Source: Bacteroidales bacterium (GTDB lineage: Bacteria; Bacteroidota; Bacteroidia; Bacteroidales; JAADGE01). From it: a stretch of 64,000 nucleotides of DNA. The DNA is taken from the NCBI GenBank assembly GCA_021648725.1, contig JAKISF010000004.1:53736-117735 (forward strand). The letters run 5' to 3'. Position 1 is the first letter of the stretch. The number at the start of each line of letters is the position of its first letter. The notes under the pieces were generated by a model. That model saw nothing but the letters and a program-made list of their open reading frames with translations, was not told the origin of the DNA and did not search any database. The translations under genes and the position numbers were made by a program. Positions 26,703-35,847 of this stretch are shown here, piece after piece.

Positions 26703-27911
26703 ATGAAAAAACAACTCATTATATCAATTCTTCTGCTGTTATTATTTAGTGTTTCTTATTCTCAAGAAAGTAATATCGATTTATACAAAGAAGTAAAATC
26801 TGACATTTATTATAAAAGATTTGAAGACGCAAAAACTAAACTGAATAATCTTATTAAAGAAAACAACCGAGACCAAACAGCATATATGTTACTCGGAGAA
26901 ACTTTTTTCAAACAAAATAAATATACAGAAGCAGCAAACCAATATAAAAAAGCAATGAAGTTAAACAACAAAATTGCTTCTTATAAAATTGCCGAATGTT
27001 ATGCATTGCTGAACAGTGAAGTTTCAGCAGTTGAATATTTAAAATTATATTTAAAAACTAATAGCAAAATTCTGCAATCTGAAATTAAACTTAATCCGGC
27101 ATTTTCAAATATCGAAAATTCAAAATCATGGATTAATTTATGGAAAGGGGAACACTATACTAACTATGAAAAAAGATTAGATGAAGCAAAATATTTGATT
27201 TCTAAAGAAAAATATACAGAAGCATTTGATATTACAGATTATCTTTTACATAAAAATAAAAGAAGACATAAAGCACTTGCAATGAGAGGCGATATTTTTA
27301 TTCATAAGGGTGAATATAAAAATGCTGCAAAAGAATACAGTTTAGCTTCTGAAATAAAAAAGAAAAGTTATCAATATAATAAGAAAGCAGCTCTTGCATA
27401 TTTTACAATAAAAAAATACAACAAAGCTATAAACTACTGCAATCTTGCAATTAAAAATAATCCTCTTGAAACTGACATTTTATTATTAAAAACAAAAATT
27501 GAAATCAATACAAAAAAATACGATGAAGCACAAAATACAATAAACCAATTTTTAAAATATTATCCCGATAATGCCGAAGCATTAAATCTTGCAGGAGCAA
27601 TCTTATATAATAAACGAAAATATATTGAAGCCTTAGAAAAATTCAACTTATGTTTAAAAAATAATACACCGAAAGCAGAATATTTTATTGGCAGAGCAGA
27701 TACTTATATGGCAGTTTCAATGTATGAGAACGCAGTATCAGATTATTCAATGGCATTGGATTTAAACCCGAAACTTCCCGAAGTTTATTACAAAAAAGGA
27801 ATTGCAAACCTTAAAGCTTTTAATAATGAAGATGCATGTGCAGATTTTCATAAAGCAACAGAGTTGGGATATTATAAAGCTAGTGATTATATTGTGAAAT
27901 ATTGCAAATAA
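26703..27911 (+). CDS. Exported tetratricopeptide-repeat protein
   Basis: This 402-residue periplasmic or outer-membrane-associated protein has a signal peptide ending in VSYSQ (residue 21). The rest is made of TPR units, for example AYMLLGETFFKQNKYTEAA, ALAMRGDIFIHKGEYKNAA, AALAYFTIKKYNKAINY and PEVYYKKGIANLKAFNNEDA. About nine repeats can be counted. TPR arrays mediate protein-protein contacts; no catalytic domain is present. It begins 11 bases after the CHU_C gene and precedes the Wzz-like gene, so it belongs to the same probable transcript. A role in assembling a surface structure is inference. Confidence 0.8.
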   Translation: MKKQLIISILLLLLFSVSYSQESNIDLYKEVKSDIYYKRFEDAKTKLNNLIKENNRDQTAYMLLGETFFKQNKYTEAANQYKKAMKLNNKIASYKIAECYALLNSEVSAVEYLKLYLKTNSKILQSEIKLNPAFSNIENSKSWINLWKGEHYTNYEKRLDEAKYLISKEKYTEAFDITDYLLHKNKRRHKALAMRGDIFIHKGEYKNAAKEYSLASEIKKKSYQYNKKAALAYFTIKKYNKAINYCNLAIKNNPLETDILLLKTKIEINTKKYDEAQNTINQFLKYYPDNAEALNLAGAILYNKRKYIEALEKFNLCLKNNTPKAEYFIGRADTYMAVSMYENAVSDYSMALDLNPKLPEVYYKKGIANLKAFNNEDACADFHKATELGYYKASDYIVKYCK

Positions 27912-27964
27912 AAAAATAAATTTTCTATAAAATTTCATTTACTTTGCCTCAAAATTTAATTAAA

Positions 27965-28831
27965 ATGTCAAATAAAAACGAAATAGATTTAATTGAACTT
28001 CTTATTAAAGTATATTTATACCTTAAAAAATATATTTGGGTTTTGATTATTGCAATCAGTATCGGAGTAATTTTTACCGTAATAAAATCAAAGTCGCGAA
28101 AAGCAACATATATTTCATCAATGGTGCTTAAAACAAAATCGGAAAATGATTTTATGTACACTTTTACATTCAGGGAGTTTCAAAACAGATTTCAAAAAAA
28201 CCCCGGAGAATTAATCGTAAAAATAATAAGTTCAGCTAACGAACTAAGAAAAAACGGAAACTTGAAAGCCTTGTCAAAACGAATGGAATTAACAGAAGAA
28301 CAAGTAAAAAAAATAAGTTCAATAACTGCAAGTTATAATAATAAAAAAGGCGAAGCAATAAGTAATCTTGTAACAATAAATGCTGTATCAACAAATAAAG
28401 ACGTTTACAAATATTTATCAAACGGAATAATTAACTATATCAATAACAACAGTTATATTAATGAAAAGAATAAATCAGATTCCATATTCTTAAAACAAGT
28501 AATTGCAAAAATTGATATTAAAATAAACGAACTTGACAGTTTACAAACAAAATTTATGAGAAGCGGCAATGTAAAAGATATTTTCATATATAAACAAAAC
28601 TCCTTTTTTGCAGAAAACATTATGCTCAGCTCTTTAAAAGAAAAACTTATCAAAGAACTGTCCGGAACTAAACAAACACAAATTATTGAAGGGTTTTATT
28701 TACCTAAACCTACTAAAAAAAGTATTAAATCTGCTTTGATAATTAATGTAGCCATTTTCGTTTTTATAGCTTTATTTATTATATTCTTCCTTATAATTAA
28801 CAAAAAAGCAAAACAATATATCAAGAAATAA
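27965..28831 (+). CDS. Wzz-like polysaccharide chain-length determinant
   Basis: This 288-residue inner-membrane protein has the Wzz/PCP layout. A cytoplasmic N-terminus (EIDLIELLIKVYLYLKKY) leads into a first membrane helix (WVLIIAISIGVIFTVI). A periplasmic helical region of about 200 residues follows, and then a second membrane helix near the C-terminus (LIINVAIFVFIALFIIFFLII). These proteins set the length of O-antigen or capsule polymers with Wzy. ATG 27965 is used, since the longer frame needs a TTG. The 3' end overlaps the convergent O-antigen ligase gene by 11 bases, tying it to the polysaccharide cluster although it lies on the other strand. No tyrosine-kinase domain is present. Confidence 0.8.
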   Translation: MSNKNEIDLIELLIKVYLYLKKYIWVLIIAISIGVIFTVIKSKSRKATYISSMVLKTKSENDFMYTFTFREFQNRFQKNPGELIVKIISSANELRKNGNLKALSKRMELTEEQVKKISSITASYNNKKGEAISNLVTINAVSTNKDVYKYLSNGIINYINNNSYINEKNKSDSIFLKQVIAKIDIKINELDSLQTKFMRSGNVKDIFIYKQNSFFAENIMLSSLKEKLIKELSGTKQTQIIEGFYLPKPTKKSIKSALIINVAIFVFIALFIIFFLIINKKAKQYIKK

Positions 28832-30143
28832 TAGTATTTGTTGTTTTTTCTTTCTCTGTATTATAAATAAAAACAAAATAATTAAAGAAATAAAAGAAAA
28901 ATACAACTCCGGCTATTGTATTAAACATTGATTCAAATAAGAAGTTAAAAAAAGTCAAGCTTAAAAATATAATAAAAAGTAACTGTCTTTTCCTAAAAGC
29001 TCTGATAAATCCGGCAACAAAAATGCCTGTTAATAATATAAAAGCAAAAACGCCAATGGTCATAAAAGTATCTAAAAACTGGTTATGAGCATTATAGCCT
29101 ATTTTGTCAGGTTCGGCAAAATCATATTTTTTATATTCTTCCGAAAACACTTTTTTTATATCACCGATTCCTGCTCCAAGCCAAAAATTATCTTTTGTAA
29201 CTTTTATTGCTGTTTTCCATAAACCTACTCTTGCCGGAGGCTTTGTCTGTGATACATTTTCGTGCAATAAATACTTAACATCATTAATCGAAGATGCTAC
29301 CCTTTCATGCTTTGACACATAAAAAACAGATATAATAAATACAATACTATAACCTGCCAATAATAAATATTTCCTGCTTCTGTAACTTACAAAAATAATT
29401 CTGAAAGCTATTAACAAAACTGCCGAAAGAATACCTGCTCTTGACGACAAAAGAAAAACCGTTAATAACAAAAAAAGAATTGATATATGATATAATATTT
29501 TATGATTTGAACGATTAAACCATATCGAATTATCTTTAAAATAAAATAATATTGAAACAGAAAAAACAATATACATACTGAAATATGCCGGATGATGAAA
29601 CACTGACAAATTAGAATAAAAGAAATAATTACCGCCGTGAGTTATTGATTCCGTAAATCCTTTTTTACCGAGAACGGATGCGTCAAATAATAATTTCCCT
29701 TCTGTTATATCTGCCGAATTATAAAATGCAACAACCAAAGACAAAACAGAAACAAACAAAGCAGAAATAACAAATAACTTTAAAAATACTTCTTTATACT
29801 TTTTATGAGGATTACCCGAAAAAAAGAACAATACAGGAAATATTAATAAAGACATCTTCTGAACAATATCATTACCGGCTTTTTCTTTATTTTCACTTGT
29901 AAAATAACTTATAATGATTAATGTAAACAATAGAAGTTGAATGATAAGAAAAAATATATTTTCACTATTATATTTAAACTTCTTTTTTGCCGAAAAAAAA
30001 GCATTTATTATACTGAACAAAATCCATCCTCCTATAAAATAAGACAATACCCACCTATACATAGGAATCCAGAAAGAAACAGCCAAAGCAAAAAAAACTG
30101 CCGAATACTTTATATAATATTTTACAGGCTTTTGAAAAATCAT
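28821..30143 (-). CDS. O-antigen ligase family membrane protein
   Basis: This 440-residue polytopic protein has about 11 hydrophobic segments and the Wzy_C/O-antigen ligase features: VFHHPAYFSMYIVF, LLLTVFLLSSRAGILSAVL, then a periplasmic loop with WLGAGIGDIKKVF and YNAHNQFLDTFMTIG. WaaL-type members join O-antigen from undecaprenyl diphosphate to lipid A core; Wzy members polymerise repeat units and look alike. As the cluster has another polymerase candidate (34521-35816), the ligase role is favoured here, but the two could be swapped. Its start codon shares one base with the preceding stop (TAATG), indicating translational coupling. Confidence 0.78.
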   Translation of the reverse strand: MIFQKPVKYYIKYSAVFFALAVSFWIPMYRWVLSYFIGGWILFSIINAFFSAKKKFKYNSENIFFLIIQLLLFTLIIISYFTSENKEKAGNDIVQKMSLLIFPVLFFFSGNPHKKYKEVFLKLFVISALFVSVLSLVVAFYNSADITEGKLLFDASVLGKKGFTESITHGGNYFFYSNLSVFHHPAYFSMYIVFSVSILFYFKDNSIWFNRSNHKILYHISILFLLLTVFLLSSRAGILSAVLLIAFRIIFVSYRSRKYLLLAGYSIVFIISVFYVSKHERVASSINDVKYLLHENVSQTKPPARVGLWKTAIKVTKDNFWLGAGIGDIKKVFSEEYKKYDFAEPDKIGYNAHNQFLDTFMTIGVFAFILLTGIFVAGFIRAFRKRQLLFIIFLSLTFFNFLFESMFNTIAGVVFFFYFFNYFVFIYNTEKEKTTNTIIS

Positions 30144-31126
30144 TAAAACGGTTTTTTATTATCAACAAATTTAACCGCAAAAAACAAAATAATAACGGTT
30201 ATCGTTAACCCTGCTAATATATATTCCGGAAATAAAATATCGGTTAAAAAAACAATTCCTGTTATTATCAAATTTAATAAAACAAATAACAAAACAACTT
30301 TTTGATGGCTGAAACCTGCCTGTACCAATCTCTGGTAAGCATGTTTTTTATGCGGCAAACTTAATTTTTCATTATTCCTCCATCTGCGGTATAATGTTAA
30401 AGTTGCATCAAACCAAAAAATAGAACTTAAAATAATAGGAATAAAAACAGATAGTTTTTCAGTATTCTGAAAATAAACGGCAAAAACAATAAAGTTAAAT
30501 CCTAATAATGTACTTCCGACATCTCCCATGAAAATTTTTGCAGGTTGCCGATTCCAAATTAAAAAACCCGCTACGGCAGATGCTAAAACTAATACGGTAT
30601 AATTATTTGTGAGAACAAACAAAACTATACAAAACATTATTACTCCCGTTGATAAGTATCCGTCAATTCCGTCAATAAAATTAAAAAGATTTATAAACCA
30701 GAGAATTACTATAAAAATAAAAATGCTGTTCAGGTAAATATTTGAAAAAATGAAACACCCGAAATCAACAATAGTTAATCCGCCGAGAAAATACAAAGCC
30801 AAAATTGCAGAAAAAGATTGAACCGACAACCTGATTACAGGCTTAACATTTATAATATCATCAATAATACCTATAATCATTAAAGGAATTCCTCCGAGAA
30901 GTGCAAAATATAAATCAGATTTGATGTTTTCGCTAAAGAATAAATATGTTATGCCCAAAAACCATACAATAACTATTGCAATACCGCCGCCGCGAGGTGT
31001 GGGTGCAATATGCGAACTTCTTTCGTTCGGGATATCTACTATAGATTTTTTTTCGGCAAATTTCTTAACGAAAAAAGTCAGCAGAAATGAAAAAATAAAA
31101 ACCGCAATTAAAAGGCTTACCATCAT
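30143..31126 (-). CDS. Undecaprenyl-phosphate sugar-1-phosphate transferase (WecA/MraY family)
   Basis: This 327-residue polytopic membrane enzyme starts the glycan on undecaprenyl phosphate, normally with GlcNAc-1-P. Family motifs are present: VDIPNERSSHIAPTPRGGG, IIGIIDDIINVKP with the paired Asp, LFNFIDGIDGYLSTG, IFMGDVGSTLLGF and HKKHAYQRLVQAG, which is the basic substrate motif of the WecA rather than MraY group. It is most likely the initiating enzyme for the surface polysaccharide encoded by the surrounding minus-strand genes. It overlaps the upstream glycosyltransferase gene by four bases (ATGA) and is coupled to the downstream ligase. Confidence 0.9.
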   Translation of the reverse strand: MMVSLLIAVFIFSFLLTFFVKKFAEKKSIVDIPNERSSHIAPTPRGGGIAIVIVWFLGITYLFFSENIKSDLYFALLGGIPLMIIGIIDDIINVKPVIRLSVQSFSAILALYFLGGLTIVDFGCFIFSNIYLNSIFIFIVILWFINLFNFIDGIDGYLSTGVIMFCIVLFVLTNNYTVLVLASAVAGFLIWNRQPAKIFMGDVGSTLLGFNFIVFAVYFQNTEKLSVFIPIILSSIFWFDATLTLYRRWRNNEKLSLPHKKHAYQRLVQAGFSHQKVVLLFVLLNLIITGIVFLTDILFPEYILAGLTITVIILFFAVKFVDNKKPF

Positions 31127-32349
31127 TCCTTTTCAATTATATTAATAAATTTCTCGGCAAGCACTTTATAATCATGATTTTTTAATACATACTCTTTTCC
31201 GTTTTCTCCCATTTGTTTTAAGTCTTTTTCCGGCATATTTAAAAGTTTTTGAACAGCATCCGCAATTGCCTTAGGATTACCTGATTCTATACTAATCCCG
31301 GCATTTGCATCCAAAACAATATCATTTCCGGAATTTATATATTGTATAACCGGAATTTTTGCGACCATATAATCAAACAGTTTATTCGGGCTTACACCAA
31401 AACGATACAGAGAACTGTCAACAGCTCCGATTACGGCAACATTAAAAAACGGAAGTAAATCAGGTATTGATTGTTTCGATATAGAATTCAAAAAAATGAT
31501 ATTTTTAAAGCCTTTTGCCAATTCTGTCAAATTTTTCTTTTCTTGTCCGTCTCCGACCAGTACAAAAACAATTTCAGAATTATCTTTCAATAATTTTGCC
31601 GCTTCAATTAAAGTATCTAACGAATTTGAAATTGCATGACCGCCTGCATATCCGACAATTTTTTTCCCTTCTTTTTTAAGATTGCTTAATATTTCAGAAT
31701 GAAAATCAGGAATTTCTTTTGGGTTTTTCCAATCTTCTGTAACAATTCCGTTAGGTATATGATACCATTTTTTCAAATCTAAACCGTGCTCTTTCATGTG
31801 TTCTTTTGTTGCCGGAAGCATTGAAACAACTTTATCGGCATATTTATATGCAAAATTTTCCGCAACTTGCATAATTATTATAAACGGATGGTATTTTGAC
31901 ATCTTCCCTAATTCCATCGGAGAAAGAGGCCAAAGGTCATGAACCTCAAAAATATGTTGAGCTTTTGTTTTTTTAGAAATTCGACCTGCAATGTAATTAT
32001 CAAGAGGGTAAGTTGAAGATGAAATAACAACATCGGGAGAAATAATACTTAAAATTTTTTTTATATTGAAACGAAGTTTAAAAATAAAAGTGAACATATT
32101 AATAATTCGCTTAACTCCGTTTCCTTTATATGCAGGAGTTTTAACCCAACAATATTTTACACCGTCTTCATACGTTATTTCAAAATCATTTTCAATTCTC
32201 GGATTTTCTTTTCGAAGGTGAGAAAAATTCGCACATAATATCATAACCTCATGCCCTTTTTTCATCCACTCTTTTGCTAAATAATAAGGACGGTATGCCA
32301 TCCCCATTTTCGGAGAACCGGCATAATGATTTATTATTAATATTTTCAT
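31123..32349 (-). CDS. GT4-family glycosyltransferase, WbuB-like
   Basis: This 408-residue GT-B glycosyltransferase begins MKILIINHYAGSP with AYRPYYLAKEWMKKGHEV, the WbuB/TuaC type of start. The donor-binding half carries KKIVGYAGGHAISNSLDTLIEA, FVLVGDGQEK and the GT4 signature region FGVSPNKLFDYMVAKIPVI. It probably transfers a sugar, often an N-acetylated amino sugar such as FucNAc in WbuB, onto the lipid-linked intermediate. It lies directly between the WecB-like epimerase and the WecA-like transferase in the same coupled gene series. The exact donor is unknown. Confidence 0.87.
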   Translation of the reverse strand: MKILIINHYAGSPKMGMAYRPYYLAKEWMKKGHEVMILCANFSHLRKENPRIENDFEITYEDGVKYCWVKTPAYKGNGVKRIINMFTFIFKLRFNIKKILSIISPDVVISSSTYPLDNYIAGRISKKTKAQHIFEVHDLWPLSPMELGKMSKYHPFIIIMQVAENFAYKYADKVVSMLPATKEHMKEHGLDLKKWYHIPNGIVTEDWKNPKEIPDFHSEILSNLKKEGKKIVGYAGGHAISNSLDTLIEAAKLLKDNSEIVFVLVGDGQEKKNLTELAKGFKNIIFLNSISKQSIPDLLPFFNVAVIGAVDSSLYRFGVSPNKLFDYMVAKIPVIQYINSGNDIVLDANAGISIESGNPKAIADAVQKLLNMPEKDLKQMGENGKEYVLKNHDYKVLAEKFINIIEKE

Positions 32350-32357
32350 TAAATTTT

Positions 32358-33431
32358 TTATTTCTGATTTTTTAATATTTCATCAACTATTATTTCGGCA
32401 GCGTTTCCGTTACCGTATAGTTTTTTACTGAAATCACCTTTTTTATTAATAATTTCTTCATATGAATTTATAATTACATTAGTATCAGCACCTGCAATTA
32501 TGTTATAACCGTTTTCCGTTAATTCTGTCCACTCAGTTTCGTTTCTGAGAGTAATACAAGGTTTTTTAAAGAAAAATGCTTCTTTTTGCATACCTCCGCT
32601 GTCTGTCATTACAAGTGAACATCTTTTAAGTAAATAAACTATTTCCAGGTATCCTACAGGTTTTATAATTTTAATATTCGAGGAAATTTGAACATTGTTT
32701 GCTTCCGTAATTTTTTTTGTTCTCGGATGCAGAGGCAAAATAACAGGTATTTTTTGAGAAATATAATTTAAAGCGTCAAAAATATTTTGTAATCTTTTGC
32801 TTGAATCTGTATTCTCGGCTCTGTGAATTGTTGTAATTATAAATTTTTCAGGAACTTTAAAATCCGGTTTTTTCTCAAAATCAGAATAGAATATTGCAGT
32901 ATCTAACATTACATCTCCGGATTTAACTATTTTACAATCAAAATCACTATATCCTTCATTATTAAGATTTTCAACAGCTTTATCGGTAGGACACAGTAAA
33001 ATATCGCTTATTCTGTCAGTAAGTATTCTGTTCACTTCTTCCGGCATTTTCATATTATAAGAACGTAAACCTGCTTCAACATGTGCAACCTTTATATGCA
33101 ATTTCTTAGCCGCTAATGCACCTGCTAAAGTAGAATTTGTATCGCCGTAAATAAGAATATAGTCAGGTTTCTCTTTCACTAATATTTTTTCTGTTTCCTC
33201 TAACATTCTACCTGTCATAGCACCATGGGAAATGCTGTTAATACCAAGATTATAATCAGGTTTAGGAATATGCATCTCTTCAAAAAAAACATCACTCATA
33301 TTTTTATCAAAATGCTGACCTGTATGAATTATTATTTCTTTAATATTATTCCTTTTACGTATCTCTCTGCTAACTGCTGCTGCTTTTATAAATTGAGGGC
33401 GAGCTCCGATTATTGTAATAATTTTAATCAT
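32358..33431 (-). CDS. wecB: UDP-N-acetylglucosamine 2-epimerase (non-hydrolysing)
   Basis: This 357-residue cytoplasmic epimerase interconverts UDP-GlcNAc and UDP-ManNAc, or a modified analogue. The WecB family blocks are intact: IIGARPQFIKAAAVS, HTGQHFDKNMSDVFF, YGDTNSTLAGALAA, HVEAGLRSYNMKMPEE, IHRAENTDS, HPRTKK, TDSGGMQKEAFF and LRNETEWTEL. It supplies a ManNAc-type sugar nucleotide to the polysaccharide. The gene overlaps the upstream glycosyltransferase by eight bases. Paralogues acting on 2,3-diacetamido or dideoxy sugars (WbpI, FnlC types) look similar, so the substrate is open. Confidence 0.92.
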   Translation of the reverse strand: MIKIITIIGARPQFIKAAAVSREIRKRNNIKEIIIHTGQHFDKNMSDVFFEEMHIPKPDYNLGINSISHGAMTGRMLEETEKILVKEKPDYILIYGDTNSTLAGALAAKKLHIKVAHVEAGLRSYNMKMPEEVNRILTDRISDILLCPTDKAVENLNNEGYSDFDCKIVKSGDVMLDTAIFYSDFEKKPDFKVPEKFIITTIHRAENTDSSKRLQNIFDALNYISQKIPVILPLHPRTKKITEANNVQISSNIKIIKPVGYLEIVYLLKRCSLVMTDSGGMQKEAFFFKKPCITLRNETEWTELTENGYNIIAGADTNVIINSYEEIINKKGDFSKKLYGNGNAAEIIVDEILKNQK

Positions 33432-34521
33432 TTAAAACTTTTTTATAAACATTAAATAACTTTTTTTCTTCAATATTCCAGTTGTATTTTTCTTTAATCA
33501 TTTTTTGCCCGTTTTTACCCATTTGTTTAACTTTTTCCAGATTATCTTTCATATATTGCATTGCTTTGGATATTTCTTTTGAATTTTCAGGGTTAACACA
33601 TATTCCGCAATTATTTTTTTCTATAATATCTTTCCAAAGTTGGAAATTTGATGCTATTATAGGTATTCCGGCAGACATATATTCAAATATTTTATTAGGT
33701 TGTGCATTAACATGATTTGGGAAAGGCAAAAAAGTTACAATTCCTGCAAGACTGCTACTCATGATTTCACCTAATTCTGTTCTGTCTACAAGACCAAGAT
33801 AATTTACTTTTTTCCACTCATCCAGATTTTTCATTTCTGACATATATGAACTTTTTCCGGAAGGACCCGCTAATATTAATAAAGATTCTATATCTTTCAT
33901 AGCTTTAACAATATTAATAATACCTCTTACTGAGGTAATACCTCCTGTATAACAAAAATTATTGGACTTTTTACCGGTATTTTTCAATAATTCACCGATA
34001 ATCGGATAATTATTTATATCAATTGTATTTTTATTTATATTCAAAAATCTGTTTCTAATATACGGGGTTGCCGTACATATATAGCTAAATTTTTTAGATG
34101 CTTTATTTTCTTGCCATTCAATAATTTTTGAAATAACAGGTTTTAAAAATTCTTTTAAATATGGCTTCCCGTATATTTGTCGGGGCAAATCTTCATGAGC
34201 ATCATAAATTACCTTTTTTCCTTTCTTTTTTAATTTTACTCCGGTTTTAATAAGTTCAAAATCATGAAAATGGTATAAATCGCAATCCAACTCTTTTGCT
34301 TTTTTTAATGCTTTTGCAGAATCAACTCTTGCTCTTTTCAACCTTGATGATTGACGTAAACCTATGTCAATAATATTTATTTCTTCTTTAACTTCATCTC
34401 CTAATCCGTCAGCAACTATTAAATAAACTTTATAATATTTTGATAAACTTTTACATTCTTTATGGAATATTCTCACATCATATCTCGTATGAACAGTTGT
34501 TATATGGCAAATTCTTTTCAT
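33424..34521 (-). CDS. GT4-family glycosyltransferase
   Basis: This 365-residue GT-B enzyme starts MKRICHITTVHTRYDVRIFHKEC and has YHFHDFELIKTGV and VIYDAHEDLPRQIY in the acceptor half. The donor half has FCYTGGITSVRGI, LLILAGPSG and PNKIFEYMSAGIPIIASNF. This subgroup is frequent in Bacteroidota capsule and O-antigen clusters. Donor and linkage are unknown. The start codon shares one base with the stop of the polymerase candidate upstream (TAATG), and the 3' end overlaps wecB, so it is embedded in a translationally coupled series. Confidence 0.87.
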   Translation of the reverse strand: MKRICHITTVHTRYDVRIFHKECKSLSKYYKVYLIVADGLGDEVKEEINIIDIGLRQSSRLKRARVDSAKALKKAKELDCDLYHFHDFELIKTGVKLKKKGKKVIYDAHEDLPRQIYGKPYLKEFLKPVISKIIEWQENKASKKFSYICTATPYIRNRFLNINKNTIDINNYPIIGELLKNTGKKSNNFCYTGGITSVRGIINIVKAMKDIESLLILAGPSGKSSYMSEMKNLDEWKKVNYLGLVDRTELGEIMSSSLAGIVTFLPFPNHVNAQPNKIFEYMSAGIPIIASNFQLWKDIIEKNNCGICVNPENSKEISKAMQYMKDNLEKVKQMGKNGQKMIKEKYNWNIEEKKLFNVYKKVLND

Positions 34522-35816
34522 TATAGTTTTTTTTCGGGGAAAATAATAAACGCAAATATTAAAACAAGAAAGAAACCGTGTGTAAGAATTACGGTTAAAA
34601 GTGCCGAACTTACAAAAGTCAGCATATAAAAAATAAATAACCCGAAATATTTAGGGTTTAACTTTATTGAATTAAGCAATGCAAAAATAAAAGAAAAAAT
34701 AAGAGAATATAAAATCACACCTAAAAAACCGAAGTTCATAAATCCGTCACTTATAATACCGTTATTAGCATTCATCAATGGTTTATGAAAATACACATCT
34801 GCAATTGTATGGGCAGGAGACATATCATACCGGTAATCTGCAAAACTGCTGAATATACTGTGAGACAAGTATAAGTGTGAATCTTTATAGAAATCAAAAT
34901 AAAATTCGTTTAATAATGACGGAACAAAAAAAACTCTCCTTACAAATATTGATTTAAACATATTATTGTTGTTTAAAAAATAATCCGGAATACTCACAAG
35001 AATTAACAATGCCAAAAGAAAACCAAGTGTTAATTTAATTTTATCGTTATATTTTTTTCCGAATATATAATAGAAAAAAATAACAACAGGAGTAAAATAA
35101 ACGCTCTTATGCCCTGAAACAAGAAAAAGATATATTAATACAAGCAATGAAAAAAGAACAAATAAATAATTTTTTCTGATTAAACTAAAAACAAGTATTA
35201 CCGGAACTGCAATTTTTGCCAACCAATTAAAAAAATATGAGGTAAAAAAAGATGTATTTTCTTTATAAACTTCTCTTACATCATAAACATCTTTCAAGCT
35301 GAAAACATTAGTGTTAATATTAAATTTAAAATCTGCAATAACAGGTATTAAAAGAATAACAGAAAAGAAAATTAAAAAGTAATATTTTTCGGTTTCGCCT
35401 AAATAAATTGTTTTTATCTTAAATTTTATTGTTGAAAAAACAGCAAAAATTATAAAGAAAGTAATCACAGAATAAAACACCAAGCGAGAACCATCTGAAT
35501 ATGAGAACATTATATGCCCGGGAATAAAAACAAGAACTAATAAAAAAATATAAAGAGCATAAATAAATTTACTTCTTTTATATAAAAAATAAGAAGTTAA
35601 AATAAGAAAAATAAACCATAATTTGCTTTCAACATATTTTACTATATTTAATTTAAGAACTACGCCAAGATTTTGATAATAATGTGCAACATAAGATTTG
35701 TAATAATATTCTAATACAAAGCTAACTGCAATAAGTAATAAAATTGTTATGATAAAATCTTTCTTAACAATTATTTTAAGTTGTTTTAATGATATTTTTT
35801 CAGAAGAACTATCCAT
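34521..35816 (-). CDS. Polytopic membrane protein, probable Wzy-type polysaccharide polymerase
   Basis: This 431-residue protein has roughly 11-12 membrane segments and a large soluble loop around residues 270-345 (FVRRVFFVPSLLNEFYFDFY, then ADVYFHKPLMNANNGIISDGFMNFG). That loop pattern is typical of the oligosaccharide repeat-unit polymerase family. Wzy joins undecaprenyl-linked repeat units in the periplasm. Sequence identity among Wzy proteins is low, so the assignment rests on topology, loop motif and position between the flippase and glycosyltransferase genes. It could instead be another O-antigen-modifying membrane protein. Confidence 0.72.
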   Translation of the reverse strand: MDSSSEKISLKQLKIIVKKDFIITILLLIAVSFVLEYYYKSYVAHYYQNLGVVLKLNIVKYVESKLWFIFLILTSYFLYKRSKFIYALYIFLLVLVFIPGHIMFSYSDGSRLVFYSVITFFIIFAVFSTIKFKIKTIYLGETEKYYFLIFFSVILLIPVIADFKFNINTNVFSLKDVYDVREVYKENTSFFTSYFFNWLAKIAVPVILVFSLIRKNYLFVLFSLLVLIYLFLVSGHKSVYFTPVVIFFYYIFGKKYNDKIKLTLGFLLALLILVSIPDYFLNNNNMFKSIFVRRVFFVPSLLNEFYFDFYKDSHLYLSHSIFSSFADYRYDMSPAHTIADVYFHKPLMNANNGIISDGFMNFGFLGVILYSLIFSFIFALLNSIKLNPKYFGLFIFYMLTFVSSALLTVILTHGFFLVLIFAFIIFPEKKL

Positions 35817-35847
35817 TAATTATTTCTGTTTTGATAATATCTTAAAT

